A DNA stretch of 64,000 bases from Azospirillum thermophilum (GTDB lineage Bacteria > Pseudomonadota > Alphaproteobacteria > Azospirillales > Azospirillaceae): contig NZ_CP029352.1 of NCBI RefSeq assembly GCF_003130795.1, forward strand, positions 101,001-165,000, read 5' to 3'. The notes beneath the pieces were generated by a model. That model was given only the letters and a program-made list of their open reading frames with translations. It did not search any database and was not told the origin of the DNA. Of the stretch, positions 9,255-18,712 are shown in pieces; position 1 is the first letter of the stretch, and each line of letters starts with the position of its first letter. The position numbers and the translations under genes were made by a program.

Positions 9255-12149
9255 TCAGTGCGCCTCGTCCCAGTTGTCGCCGATCCCGGCATCGGCCACC
9301 AGCGGCACGCCGAGGCTGGCCGCCCCCTCCATGACCCGGCGAACCAGGGCGGCGGCCTCCTCCGCCTGCCCCTCCGGCACCTCGAACAGCAGTTCGTCAT
9401 GCACCTGCAGCAGCATGCGGGCGCCCGATCCGGCCTCCTCCAGGGCCTTCGGCACGCGGGCCATGGCGCGCTTCATGATGTCGGCGGCGGTGCCCTGGAT
9501 CGGGGCATTGATCGCCTGACGCTCGGCGAAGCCGCGGCGGGCCGGGTTCTTGTCCTGGATCCCCGGCATGTAGCAGCGCCGGCCGAACAGGGTGGTGACG
9601 TAGCCGTGCTGGCGGGCGAAGGCCTTGGTCGCCTCCATCCAGGCCTTCAGCTCGTGGAAGCGCTCCAGATAGGCCTTGATGAAGGCGTTCGCCTCTCCCG
9701 GCGGAATGCCGAGCTGCCGGCCGAGCCCGAAGCCGCTGATGCCGTAGATGATCCCGAAATTGATCGCCTTGGCCTTGCGCCGGATGTCCGAGGTCATCTT
9801 GTCGAGCGGGATGCCGAAGACCTGGCTGGCGGTGGCGGCGTGAATGTCCAGCCCCTCGTGGAAGGCCTGCTTCAGGGCGGCGATGTTGGCCATCTCCGCC
9901 ACCAGCCGCAGCTCGATCTGCGAGTAGTCGACGCTCAGCAGCTTGTGGCCGGGGGCCGCGACGAAGGCGCGGCGGATCTTGCGCCCCTCCTCGGTGCGGA
10001 CCGGGATGTTCTGCAGGTTCGGGTCGGTCGAGGACAGGCGGCCGGTGTTGGTCGCCGCCAGCGCGAAGGCGGTGTGGACGCGGCCGGTCGCCGGGTCGAT
10101 CTTCTCCTGCAGCGCGTCGGTGTAGGTGCTCTTCAGCTTGGCGAGCTGCCGCCAGTCGAGCACGCGCTGCGCGATGGTGTGGCCCTGCTCCGCCAGCTCC
10201 TCCAGCACGCTGGAGTCGGTGGAATAGGCGCCGGTCTTGCTCTTCTTGCCGGCGCCGAGCTTCAGCACGTCGAACAGCACCTCGCCGAGCTGCTTGGGCG
10301 AGCCGATGTTGAAGCTCTGCCCGGCAAGGGCGTGGACGTCCTTCTCGATCTCGGCCAGCCGCACCGACAGATCCTGCGACAGCCGGGCGAGCGCCGCCTG
10401 ATCGACGCGCACGCCGCAGCGCTCCATGTCCGCCACCACCGGCACCAGCGGCCGGTCGAGCGTCTCGTAGATGGTCACCATCCGCTCGTCGACCAGCCGC
10501 GGCTTCAGCAGGGTCCACAGGCGCAGCGTGATGTCGGCGTCCTCCGCCGCATAGGCCAGCGCCTTGTCGAGCGGCACCCGGTCGAAGGTGATCTGCGACT
10601 TGCCGCTGCCGCAGACCTCCTTGAAGGGGATCGGCGTGTAGGCGAGGTGGAGTTCCGCCAGCTCGTCCATGCCGTGGCCGTGGCTGCCGCCCTCCAGCAC
10701 GTAGGAGATCAGCATGCTGTCGTCGAGCGGCGCCACCCGGACGCCGCGGGCGGAGAAGAGCTGGTGATCGAACTTGAAGTTGTGGCCGACCTTCAGGACC
10801 GCCGGGTCCTCCAGCACCTCCTTGAGGATGGCGAGCGCCTCGTCGGCCGGGATCTGCTTCGGCGCCTCGGCCGCGCTGAAGTCGAGCAGCCCGTCGGCCG
10901 CCGCCCCCTCCGCCCGGTGCGCCAGCGGCACGTAGCAGGCGAGCCCCGGCTCGGTCGCCAGCGAGATGCCGACCAGCGTCGCGGTGGCGGGGGTCAGCGA
11001 ATCGGTCTCGGTATCGACGGCCAGCACGCCGGTCTCGCGCGCCCGCTCCACCCAGCGCCGCAGGGCCTCGGCGTCCTGCACCAGCTCGTACCGCTTCTCG
11101 ACCGCATGGAGGCTGTGGCTGCGCACGCGCGGCGCGGCCTCCCCCGAAGCCTGCGGCGCGGCGGGGGCCGCGGCCGGGGCGCCGGCGGCCGGCGCGGCCG
11201 AGGGAGCCGCCGCGTCGGCGATGCTGCCGTCCTTCGCCATTTCCGCCTGGACCCGCGCCACGATGGTGCGGAAGCCCTGCGCCTTCAGGAAGTCGACCAG
11301 CTTCTGGTGGTCGGGCTCGCGCACCCGCAGCTCGTCCAGCGGCTTGGGCAGCGGCGCGTTGTCGTCCAGCAGGACCAGCCGGCGGGACACCCGCGCCTGC
11401 TCGGCGAAGTCGATCAGCTTCTGCCGGCGGGCCGGCTGCTTGATCTCGCCGGCGCGGGCGAGCAGCGATTCGAGGTCGCCGAATTCGGTGATGAGCTGGG
11501 CGGCGGTCTTGATGCCGATGCCCGGCACGCCCGGCACATTGTCGACGCTGTCGCCGGCCAGCGCCTGGACGTCCACCACCTTTTCCGGCGGGACGCCGAA
11601 CTTCTCCACCACCTCGTCCGGCCCGATCATCCTGTTCTTCATCGGGTCCATCATGCGCACGCCCGGCCGGACGAGCTGCATCAGGTCCTTGTCGGAGGAG
11701 ACGATGGTGACATCGCGCCCGGCCTCGCGGGCCAGGCGGGCGTAGGTGGCGATCAGGTCGTCGGCCTCATAGCCCTCCATCTCCAGGCAGGGCAGGCAGA
11801 AGGCCTCCGTCGCCTCGCGGATCAGGGAGAACTGGGGCTTCAGCTCCTCCGGCGGCTCCGGGCGGTGGGCCTTGTATTCGGGATAGAAGTCGTTGCGGAA
11901 GTTCAGCCGCTTGCTGTCGAACACCACGGCCACCGCCTCGGCCTTCAGGTCGGCCAGCAGCTTCAGCAGCATGTTCGAGAAGCCCAGCACCGCGTTCACC
12001 GGCGTGCCGTCCGGCCGGGTCAGCATCGGCAGGGCATGGAAGGCCCGGAAGATGAAGCCCGACCCGTCGACCAGATAGAGGCTGCTGCCATCCCCCGAGG
12101 GGGCGGCGGCCGGAGAGACGGGGGAGGCGGCGGTGCTGGTATCGGTCAT
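9255..12149 (-). CDS. polA: DNA polymerase I
   Basis: At 964 residues this is a full-length Pol I acting in Okazaki fragment processing and repair. The N-terminal 5'-3' exonuclease (about 20-310) has YLVDGSGFIFRAFHAL and the helix-hairpin GDSVDNVPGVPGIGIKTA. An Ala/Pro-rich linker lies near 315-345. The 3'-5' exonuclease is intact (VDTETDSL, GHNFKFD, YAAEDADI), so the enzyme should proofread. The polymerase domain shows SVDYSQIELR, KAINFGIIYG and QVHDELLFEVP. It stands alone on the minus strand with a 334-base upstream gap that carries two inverted repeats. A housekeeping polA on a replicon with a plasmid-type origin is notable. Confidence 0.96.
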   Translation of the reverse strand: MTDTSTAASPVSPAAAPSGDGSSLYLVDGSGFIFRAFHALPMLTRPDGTPVNAVLGFSNMLLKLLADLKAEAVAVVFDSKRLNFRNDFYPEYKAHRPEPPEELKPQFSLIREATEAFCLPCLEMEGYEADDLIATYARLAREAGRDVTIVSSDKDLMQLVRPGVRMMDPMKNRMIGPDEVVEKFGVPPEKVVDVQALAGDSVDNVPGVPGIGIKTAAQLITEFGDLESLLARAGEIKQPARRQKLIDFAEQARVSRRLVLLDDNAPLPKPLDELRVREPDHQKLVDFLKAQGFRTIVARVQAEMAKDGSIADAAAPSAAPAAGAPAAAPAAPQASGEAAPRVRSHSLHAVEKRYELVQDAEALRRWVERARETGVLAVDTETDSLTPATATLVGISLATEPGLACYVPLAHRAEGAAADGLLDFSAAEAPKQIPADEALAILKEVLEDPAVLKVGHNFKFDHQLFSARGVRVAPLDDSMLISYVLEGGSHGHGMDELAELHLAYTPIPFKEVCGSGKSQITFDRVPLDKALAYAAEDADITLRLWTLLKPRLVDERMVTIYETLDRPLVPVVADMERCGVRVDQAALARLSQDLSVRLAEIEKDVHALAGQSFNIGSPKQLGEVLFDVLKLGAGKKSKTGAYSTDSSVLEELAEQGHTIAQRVLDWRQLAKLKSTYTDALQEKIDPATGRVHTAFALAATNTGRLSSTDPNLQNIPVRTEEGRKIRRAFVAAPGHKLLSVDYSQIELRLVAEMANIAALKQAFHEGLDIHAATASQVFGIPLDKMTSDIRRKAKAINFGIIYGISGFGLGRQLGIPPGEANAFIKAYLERFHELKAWMEATKAFARQHGYVTTLFGRRCYMPGIQDKNPARRGFAERQAINAPIQGTAADIMKRAMARVPKALEEAGSGARMLLQVHDELLFEVPEGQAEEAAALVRRVMEGAASLGVPLVADAGIGDNWDEAH

Positions 12150-12257
12150 GGCGCGATCTCGTTCCCTCTTGGGCCGCTACCATGGCCGAAGGCGGCACGG
12201 GAGTCGAGGGGCGGCGGCAACCGGACCGCCCCGTGCCCCGGCGGGCCGGGCTGGGCG

Positions 12258-12287
12258 CATTGTGCAGCGACACGATTCCGCACAATG
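12258..12287. promoter_or_regulatory. inverted repeat upstream of polA
   Basis: CATTGTGC and GCACAATG form perfect 8-bp arms separated by 14 bases, 109-138 bases upstream of the polA start. The left arm continues TTGTGCAGCG, as does the second repeat at 12350. It may be an operator for polA; no regulator can be named. Confidence 0.35.
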
Positions 12288-12349
12288 GGTGCGGGCGGGT
12301 CTTTCGTATTTCAAATCAACCGGTTAAGCGGTTCCATACGTGTACGGCC

Positions 12350-12370
12350 GTTGTGCAGCGGCCGCACAAC
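12350..12370. promoter_or_regulatory. second inverted repeat of the same family upstream of polA
   Basis: GTTGTGC and GCACAAC are 7-bp arms around AGCGGCC. This repeat shares TTGTGCAGCG and GCACAA with the repeat at 12258-12287. The intervening sequence contains AACCGGTTAAGCGGTT and is locally AT-richer. The rest of the 12150-12483 gap shows no gene. Confidence 0.35.
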
Positions 12371-12483
12371 CGGTCCGGCAGGCGCAGGGCGCCGCCGGAG
12401 GCAGGGGCCGGGGATCGGGGCCGACTCGGGGTGGTGATGGAGGCAGGATACCGGGGAGAGGGACGGCCGGCAAGACACGGTTC

Positions 12484-13463
12484 CTACGGCCGCTTCCGGC
12501 CCTCCATCTCCTGCACCTCCCGCTCGACGAGGGCGCGGTCCAGGACATAGCCGTCGAAGCGGCCGTAGAGCGGCGCCAGAAGCTGGTGGACCAGTCCGGG
12601 CAGGTCCTCCGCGATCCGGGCCGGCGTGGCGCGGACGGCGAGGTGGGCTTCCGGCAGGCGGCTGCGGTGGACGCCGACGACCAGCCCGCGGTCCGCCGGC
12701 TTCGCCCAACTGACGAGGTCGCGGCCCTCCAGCCCGGTGTAGCGGAGGCGCAGGTTGATCCCGGCATCCTCGGCCGCCCCCATCGCGCGGGCGAACCCCG
12801 CGGCATGGGCGAGCAGCTCGCCGGCCCGCCAGATCGGCAGGATCACGTCGAAGACGCGGCCGGGCTGCAGCGTCCCCGACCCGTCCTCCTGATAGCCGGA
12901 CTGCAGATAGAGCCGCCCGTCCGTCGAGGCGCGCCAGTAGTCGCTCAGCCCGGCATCGGTGAAAAGCCGGTTGGCATCCGGGTTGCCGAGCCAGCAGGCC
13001 ACGCCATCCTCGTCGCACACCGGCGCAAGGGCCGGAGCGGTCGGAATCCGGAAGGGCGGCCAGCCGGTGTAGCGCACCACCGATCGTTCCAGGATATCGA
13101 GCAGCCGCCTCGGCGACGGCCGTCCGGTAATGCCGGTCACTTCGGTATCGACGCTGTAATGGCCGAGCGGGTGGCGCGACGGGTGGTCCGGCGGCAGCCT
13201 GGCCACCAGTGCCTCCCACCGCTGCCGGCAGGCGGCCAGGAAGGCGTCCTGGGCGAGTCGCCGCCCTCCGCGACCAGACCGACCACGCGCAGGATGGCCA
13301 GCGCGCGGCCGAGCGAGAGGGTGGTGTCGCCCTGGTCGAAGGCGATCAGCGTGGTCCGGCCGACGCCGGCAAGGGCGGCATGCTGCGCCTGGGTCAGCCC
13401 CTCCTCCTTGCGGCGGCGGATGGTTTCGGCGACCAGGGCCGGCCAGTCGAGCGGCTGGATCAT
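12484..13463 (-). pseudogene. XRE-family regulator with large C-terminal domain, split by a frameshift
   Basis: The N-terminal part (from ATG 13463) is a helix-turn-helix of the XRE/HipB type (EEGLTQAQHAALAGVGRTTLIAFDQGDTTLSLGRALAIL). After EGG the reading frame must change near 13253-13265. Adding one base continues into RLAQDAFLAACRQRWEAL and then an uncharacterised domain of about 240 residues containing VRYTGWPPF, LFLQSGYQEDG-like and FDVILPIWRAGELL. I infer one original gene of about 325 residues. The start overlaps the hipA stop (ATGA), so it is the second gene of a two-gene unit with hipA; the order is the reverse of E. coli hipBA. The single-base shift may be a sequence error. Confidence 0.7.
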
Positions 13464-14641
13464 TCCTCGAACAGTCGGCTGCATGCGTTTTCCACGATTT
13501 CGGCGTAACGATGGAGGAAGCCGTCCTCAGGCTCGGCGTCCGGCGGTTGGATGGCCGTGCTGCGCCGGATGCGGTCGCGAAGCTGCCGCAGGGCCAGACG
13601 GGCGGCGGCGGCGGGAAGGCCGATGGCCTCCGCGAAGGCGAGGATCCGCCTGCGGTCGATCCGGTCGGTCGGGATGCGGTCGCCGCCCAGGGCCAGCGCG
13701 AACTCGGTCTTGTAGGCGCCGCGGTAGACCAGCGTGTTCAGCAGGTCGTAGGCCGGCGACAGCCGCAGCCCGTCCGGCGTCTCCAGAAGCGAGAAGTTCT
13801 TCAGATGCGCGTCGGCATTGCCGATCAGCACGCAGAACACGACGCAGCGGAAGAACTGGTCGAGGTCGATCAGCGGTCGGGCCGAGTGCTGCCGGATGGC
13901 GGCGGCAATCTCCTCGTAGCTCCCGGCATATTTTCCGCCGAAATCGCGGCCCTGCGGACGGGCGAGGATCTGGGCGAAATCCTCCAGCCGGAGCTTCGCC
14001 CCCGTCGCCGTGCGGTCGAAGCGCGTCACGATCAGCGCCGGCTCGTCCAGGCCGGCGACGAAGCCCCTGTCGAAGGCGGTGACCTGCTTCGCCCCCAGCA
14101 CATCCCGCGCCAGCCGCAGCGACAGCAGCTCGTTGCGGACCAGCGTGGGCTCCGACTGGCCGTTGTATTTGGCGATGTGGGTGGCCGGGCCGTCGGCCTC
14201 CGCCGGGAGGTAGCGGTCGCCGTCGTGATAGGCCAGGAGCTTCTTCTGGACGCCGGACACGGTGCGCCCGCCCACCGTCGCCGCCCTGGTCTCTGCGTCA
14301 CCCCCCCAGCCGGACGGCGTGATCGGTTGCACCGGACGGATGCCGATGGCGCCGATGCAGTCCCGCCCGTAGCGCAGAAGAAGGCCGAAATCGTCCTCCT
14401 CCTCCACCCGGCCGGCCCGCGCCTGCTTCTCGCGAAGCCAACCCTCCGGCCCCAGATGCTGGAAGACCGGATGCAGGCCGGCCGGCCAGCCATGCTCGCG
14501 TGTCGCGACCGGCAGGGCGCAGGCAATCGTTTCCGTGACGTCCGGCCCGTAGACGAAGCGCGTTCCACCGTCCGGAGTCTCTAAGAGCACCCCGACCGGC
14601 CGGTCCTTGAACAGGATCTCCGCGCTGCGTTCCGCCGCCAT
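13460..14641 (-). CDS. hipA: HipA-family serine/threonine kinase toxin
   Basis: At 393 residues this is a type II toxin kinase; characterised members phosphorylate glutamyl-tRNA synthetase or related targets and induce growth arrest. The sequence shows the loop SGVQKKL (129-135), the ATP-binding Lys in HIAKYN (158), the catalytic GNADAHLKNFS (Asp 277) and the metal-binding SPAYD (Asp 299). All are intact, so the kinase should be active. The start at 14641 is chosen because the HipA N-terminal domain begins there; the frame is open further upstream but the extension is not family-like. It is coupled by ATGA to the downstream XRE gene. Palindromes with TATCC half-sites lie upstream. Confidence 0.85.
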   Translation of the reverse strand: MAAERSAEILFKDRPVGVLLETPDGGTRFVYGPDVTETIACALPVATREHGWPAGLHPVFQHLGPEGWLREKQARAGRVEEEDDFGLLLRYGRDCIGAIGIRPVQPITPSGWGGDAETRAATVGGRTVSGVQKKLLAYHDGDRYLPAEADGPATHIAKYNGQSEPTLVRNELLSLRLARDVLGAKQVTAFDRGFVAGLDEPALIVTRFDRTATGAKLRLEDFAQILARPQGRDFGGKYAGSYEEIAAAIRQHSARPLIDLDQFFRCVVFCVLIGNADAHLKNFSLLETPDGLRLSPAYDLLNTLVYRGAYKTEFALALGGDRIPTDRIDRRRILAFAEAIGLPAAAARLALRQLRDRIRRSTAIQPPDAEPEDGFLHRYAEIVENACSRLFEE

Positions 14642-14733
14642 GGTCGCCTTTACCGGACAAGACTGCCCCGCCAAGCAAGAAGGAGGGCCAGAAGTCCAAT
14701 ATAGCGACCACCGGCATTCGATAACAAGGGGAA

Positions 14734-14789
14734 GTCCGTTATCCCGGACATCCGGCCGGAACCGCCGGCCTTGCGCCGGGATAACGGAC
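14734..14789. promoter_or_regulatory. candidate HipB-type operator
   Basis: GTCCGTTATCCCGG (14734-14747) and CCGGGATAACGGAC (14776-14789) are perfect 14-bp inverted arms separated by 28 bases, about 95-150 bases upstream of hipA. They contain TATCC and GGATA, the half-sites bound by E. coli HipB. A further ACGGAC/GTCCGT pair lies at 14835-14854. Autoregulation by the adjacent XRE protein is an inference. Confidence 0.5.
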
Positions 14790-14853
14790 ATTCAGGCAGC
14801 GGACGGCGCCGGAAAGCCGGCCCCGTCCGCGATCACGGACAGACGGGCGTCCG

Positions 14854-15936
14854 TTACGCCTTGGCCAGCGAGCGGCCGGCCGAGCCGAGGTCGGCGAAGG
14901 CCTCGTCCAGGCGGCGGACGACGCCCGTCTCTCCCTCGCGCAGCCACTTGCGGGGGTCGTAGAGCTTCTTCTGCGGCTTGCCGGTCGCCGGGTCGATCTG
15001 GTGACGGAACGCCACCTCGTTGGCGAAGACGAAGCGGCCGACCGCCTCGGCGAAGGCGAACTGGGTGTCGGTGTCGATGTTCATCTTGAACACGCCGAAG
15101 TCCACCGCCTGGGCGATCTTCTCCTTCTCCGACCCCGACCCGCCGTGGAACACCAGGGCGAGCGGCTTCCTGCCGCCGCCATGGCGGCTCGCCACCAGCT
15201 CCTGCGAGGCGCCGAGGATTTCCGGCCGCAGCTTGACGTTGCCCGGCGCATAGACGCCGTGGACGTTGCCGAAGGAAGCGGCGACCGAGAAATGGCCGAT
15301 CGGCGACAGCAGCTCGTAGGCGCGCAGGACGTCTTCGGGCTGGGTGTAGAGGTGGGCGTTGTCGGCGCTCTCCAGATCCTCGGACCCGATGCCGTCCTCC
15401 TCGCCGCCGGTGACGCCCAGCTCGATCTCCAGGCTCATGCCCAGCGGGGCGAGGCGCCGCAGGATGCGGGCGCATTCCGCCAGATTCTCCTCCAGCGGCT
15501 CTTCCGACAGGTCGAGCATGTGCGAGCTGAACAGCGGACGGCCGGTGTCGCGCACCGCCTGCTCGCTGTGGCCGATCATGCCCTCGACCCAGGGGATCAG
15601 GCCCTTGTTGGCGTGGTCGGTGTGCAGGACGACGCAGACGCCATACTGCTCGGCCAGCAGATGGACGTGGCGGGCGGCCGACACGGCCCCCAGGATGCGG
15701 GCCTGCAGCGCGTCCTTCATGCCTTCGCCGGCAAAGAAGCGCGCACCGCCGTTCGAGAGCTGGATGATCACGTCCGAACGGTTCTTCGCCGCCGCTTCCA
15801 GCACCGCGTTGATCGTGTTGGTGCCGATGACGTTGACCGCCGGAAGGGCGTAGCCGCCCTCCTGGCAGGCGGCGACCAGGGTGCGGTATTCCTCGCCGGT
15901 GACGACGCCGGGCTTCAGTCCTGACAGGGTGGCCAT
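14854..15936 (-). CDS. fba: class II fructose-bisphosphate aldolase
   Basis: This 360-residue zinc-dependent aldolase interconverts fructose 1,6-bisphosphate with glyceraldehyde 3-phosphate and DHAP. Recognisable segments are AVNVIGTNTINAVLEAA, the zinc/catalytic region CVVLHTDHANKG, LEIELGVTGGEEDG, LVFHGGSGSEKEKI and FKMNIDTDTQ. The ATG at 15936 follows AAGGAGAGGCCCCG, a good ribosome site. The length and the GGEEDG insert match the long class II subgroup (yeast/E. coli FbaA type). It is a single gene downstream of the acyl-CoA ligase, with a 160-base gap that probably holds its promoter. Confidence 0.93.
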   Translation of the reverse strand: MATLSGLKPGVVTGEEYRTLVAACQEGGYALPAVNVIGTNTINAVLEAAAKNRSDVIIQLSNGGARFFAGEGMKDALQARILGAVSAARHVHLLAEQYGVCVVLHTDHANKGLIPWVEGMIGHSEQAVRDTGRPLFSSHMLDLSEEPLEENLAECARILRRLAPLGMSLEIELGVTGGEEDGIGSEDLESADNAHLYTQPEDVLRAYELLSPIGHFSVAASFGNVHGVYAPGNVKLRPEILGASQELVASRHGGGRKPLALVFHGGSGSEKEKIAQAVDFGVFKMNIDTDTQFAFAEAVGRFVFANEVAFRHQIDPATGKPQKKLYDPRKWLREGETGVVRRLDEAFADLGSAGRSLAKA

Positions 15937-16096
15937 CGGGGCCTCTCCTTCTTTGTAATCGCGTTCCTGATACTCGTGGCCGCCCGGCGTTGCGGGTCCG
16001 GGCGGCCGTGCAAGGATATGGGGCCACACTGCGCCTTTTGCCGGAAACATTGTCCGGAAAGGCGCGACATAGTGCTGCCCCCCGCGGCCGCGCGCG

Positions 16097-17803
16097 TCAA
16101 GCGGTGCGCTGCTCCTCCAGGCCGAGTTCGCGGATCATCGCCTGGCGCATCAGGAACTTCTGGATCTTGCCGGTGACCGTCATCGGGAACTCGTCCACGA
16201 AGCGGATGTATTTCGGCACCTTGTAGTGCGCGATCTGGCCCTTGCAGAAGGCCAGAACCCCGGCCTCGTCCAGCGACGCCCCGTCCTTCACGCGGATCCA
16301 GGCGCAGAGCTGTTCGCCGAACTGCTGGTCCGGCACGCCGAACACCTGGACGTCGGAGATGTCGGGGTGGGTGTAGAGGAACTCCTCGATCTCGCGGGGA
16401 TAGATGTTCTCGCCGCCGCGGATGACCATGTCCTTGATGCGGCCGACGATGTTGCAGTAGCCGTCCTCGTCGATGGTGGCGATGTCGCCGGTGTGCATCC
16501 AGCGCGCCTCGTCGATCGCCTCGCGCGTGCGCTGCTCGTCGCCCCAATAGCCGCGCATCACCGAATAGCCGCGGGTCAGCAGCTCGCCCGGCGTGCCCGG
16601 CGGGACGATGCGCCCCTCGGCGTCGACGATCTTGACCTCCAGATGCGGCTGGATGGTGCCGACGGTGGAGACGCGGCGCTCCAGCGGGGTGTCGGTGAAG
16701 GACTGGAAGCTGACCGGGCTGGTCTCCGTCATGCCGTAGGCGATGGTCACCTGGTCCATGTGCATGTCGCCGACGACGCGGCGCATCACCTCGATCGGGC
16801 AGGGGCTGCCGGCCATGATGCCGGTGCGCAGGCTCGACAGGTCGAAGGTGGCGAAGTCCGGGTGGTCGAGGATGGCGATGAACATCGTCGGCACGCCGTG
16901 CAGGCCGGTGCAGCGCTCCTCCTGCACCGCGGTCAGCACCGCCAGCGGGTCGAAGCCCTCGCCGGGGATGACCATGCAGGCCCGGTGCGTGACGCAGGCG
17001 AGGTTGCCCAGCACCATGCCGAAGCAATGGTAGAAGGGCACGGGGATGCACAGCCGGTCCTGCTCGGTCAGGGCCATCGCCTCGCCGATGAAGAAGCCGT
17101 TGTTCAGGATGTTGTGGTGGGTCAGCGTGGCGCCCTTGGGGCTGCCGGTGGTGCCGCTGGTGAACTGGATGTTGACCGGGTCGTCGAACTGCAGGGTGGA
17201 GGACAGCCGCCCCAGCTCCGCCACGTCGGCCGGACGGGCGAGGCCGGGGATGTCGTCGAAGTTCAGCATGCCCGGCGTCTTCTCCGCCCCCAGGCGGATG
17301 ACGGTCTTCAGCGACGGCAGCTTGTGGCTGGAGAGGTCGCCGGGGCGGCAGCGGTCGAGTTCCGGCGCCAGGGTGCGGACCATGCCGATATAGTCGCTGC
17401 TCTTGAAGGCGGGGGCGAGGATCAGCGCCGTGCAGCCCACCTTGTTGACGGCGTATTCCAGCTCGTGCAGGCGGTAGGCCGGGTTGATGTTGACCAGGAT
17501 CAGACCGGCCTTGGCGGTGGCGAACTGGGTCAGCACCCACTCGGAATTGTTCTGCGACCAGATGCCGATGCGGTCGCCCGGCTTCAGCCCCAGCGCCAGG
17601 AAGCCGGCGGCCAGCGCATCGACGCGGCGCTTGAACTCGGAATAGGTCCAGCGCACCCCCTGGTGACGGACGACCAGCGCCGGCCGGTCGGGGGCGGCGG
17701 CGGCGACGCGGTCGAGGTGCGCGCCGATGGTCTCGCCGATCAGCGGCTTGTCGCTCGCGCCGTGGACATAGCTCTGCGTCAGCTTGGTGCTCTGCATGGG
17801 CAT
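16097..17803 (-). CDS. acyl-CoA synthetase (AMP-binding, fatty-acid--CoA ligase)
   Basis: This 568-residue adenylate-forming enzyme activates a carboxylic acid to its acyl-CoA through an acyl-AMP. The P-loop [18 protein letters not shown], the A5 motif YGMTETSP, the A7/A8 region [13 protein letters not shown] and [18 protein letters not shown], and the catalytic Lys motif [10 protein letters not shown] are all present and ordered. It resembles the medium-chain / ACSF2-like group, but the substrate cannot be fixed from sequence. Two starts are possible (17803 and 17797), each with a purine-rich site. It lies downstream of the QHNDH operon but is separated from it by 216 bases containing palindromes, so it is probably a separate unit. 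Confidence 0.9.
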   Translation of the reverse strand: MPMQSTKLTQSYVHGASDKPLIGETIGAHLDRVAAAAPDRPALVVRHQGVRWTYSEFKRRVDALAAGFLALGLKPGDRIGIWSQNNSEWVLTQFATAKAGLILVNINPAYRLHELEYAVNKVGCTALILAPAFKSSDYIGMVRTLAPELDRCRPGDLSSHKLPSLKTVIRLGAEKTPGMLNFDDIPGLARPADVAELGRLSSTLQFDDPVNIQFTSGTTGSPKGATLTHHNILNNGFFIGEAMALTEQDRLCIPVPFYHCFGMVLGNLACVTHRACMVIPGEGFDPLAVLTAVQEERCTGLHGVPTMFIAILDHPDFATFDLSSLRTGIMAGSPCPIEVMRRVVGDMHMDQVTIAYGMTETSPVSFQSFTDTPLERRVSTVGTIQPHLEVKIVDAEGRIVPPGTPGELLTRGYSVMRGYWGDEQRTREAIDEARWMHTGDIATIDEDGYCNIVGRIKDMVIRGGENIYPREIEEFLYTHPDISDVQVFGVPDQQFGEQLCAWIRVKDGASLDEAGVLAFCKGQIAHYKVPKYIRFVDEFPMTVTGKIQKFLMRQAMIRELGLEEQRTA

Positions 17804-17900
17804 TTCCTACTCCGGTCGGTCTCGCGGGGACTTGCCCGCCCGCCGGCGGGAGCCGTCCCCTGCTTGTTGTGCGTCCTCCGGTCCGCTCCGGCCCCACCGC

Positions 17901-17940
17901 CGCAACCAGCTCCGCGGCGGGTTGCGATACGGAGCCGTAT
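17901..17940. promoter_or_regulatory. adjacent palindromes upstream of the acyl-CoA ligase
   Basis: CGCAACC (17901-17907) and GGTTGCG (17920-17926) are inverted arms. Directly next to them ATACGG-AG-CCGTAT (17927-17940) is a 14-bp palindrome. They lie about 100-140 bases before the ligase start and after the qhpE stop. They may be operators for the ligase; the regulator is unknown. Confidence 0.35.
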
Positions 17941-18019
17941 GGTCCGATGACCCCGGTTGTATCACGATTTCATTGCGGGTTCGGGACAAAACATGCGGCC
18001 CGACGGCGGTATGGCGGAG

Positions 18020-18712
18020 CTAGGCGGTCCGCCGCTCCGGCCCGTGGAACCGCGCGATGCGCCTGAGATGGTCCGCCGCCCGCCCGCGGTCCATGTCCGG
18101 GTTTCCGGCCGCCGCCAGGATGCCGGCGAGATGGGCGACGGCGAGGCTGGCGCCGCCCGCCCGCGGCCTCTCCCCGTCCGCCGCGTCGAGGGGGCGGGGG
18201 CAGGCGCCGAAGGCGGCCGGCAGGACGGAGACCTCGCCCGGCCGGCAGCGGGCGTCACCGGTGGCGGCGAGGACGCCGGGATAGGCGGCCGGCCAGACGG
18301 GACCGCCGCGCGCCGGCGAGGCCGCCACCAGCAGCACGCCGGCGGCCAGCGCCTCCTCCACCGCCGCGCGCAGGACCGGGCGGTCGGCGGGCAGGCCGAA
18401 GCTCAGGGTCGCCAGCCGCGCCCCCTGCCCGACCGCCCAGCGCAGGCCGGCGGCGACCGCGGCGGCGGAGGTGACGGGGGCGGCGCCGAAGACCTGGGCA
18501 TCGACCAGCTCCGCCGCCGGAGCGAGGGCGCGCAGGATGGCGGCGACGGCGCTGCCGTGACCGACCCGGTCAGGCCGGGCCGGCACCTGCGCCACCCCGT
18601 CGTCGGTCAGGACGAAGGCGGCAGCGGACCTGACGGTCGCCGCGCCGGAAGCCGTGACGGAACCGGGGGCGATGCCGGGGGCGATGCCGCTGTCGATCAC
18701 CGCGATCCGCAT
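18020..18712 (-). CDS. qhpE: subtilisin-like maturation protease of quinohemoprotein amine dehydrogenase
   Basis: This 230-residue S8-type serine protease has the catalytic triad visible as Asp in IAVIDSGI, His in VGHGSAVAAIL and Ser in GGASLAVAHLAGI. It has no signal peptide, so it acts in the cytoplasm. In characterised QHNDH systems QhpE removes the leader of the gamma subunit after QhpD has cross-linked it. The location as last gene of the qhp operon supports this. The start touches the qhpF stop; a GTG three bases upstream (18715) is an alternative. The residue after Gly-Gly is Ala where most subtilases have Thr (GTS), a variation seen in divergent S8 members. Confidence 0.85.
   Translation of the reverse strand: MRIAVIDSGIAPGIAPGSVTASGAATVRSAAAFVLTDDGVAQVPARPDRVGHGSAVAAILRALAPAAELVDAQVFGAAPVTSAAAVAAGLRWAVGQGARLATLSFGLPADRPVLRAAVEEALAAGVLLVAASPARGGPVWPAAYPGVLAATGDARCRPGEVSVLPAAFGACPRPLDAADGERPRAGGASLAVAHLAGILAAAGNPDMDRGRAADHLRRIARFHGPERRTA

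Noticed and set aside
9258..12437. A 1059-codon open frame antisense to polA
   Set aside because: Same GC-driven shadow effect; polA on the opposite strand is unambiguous.
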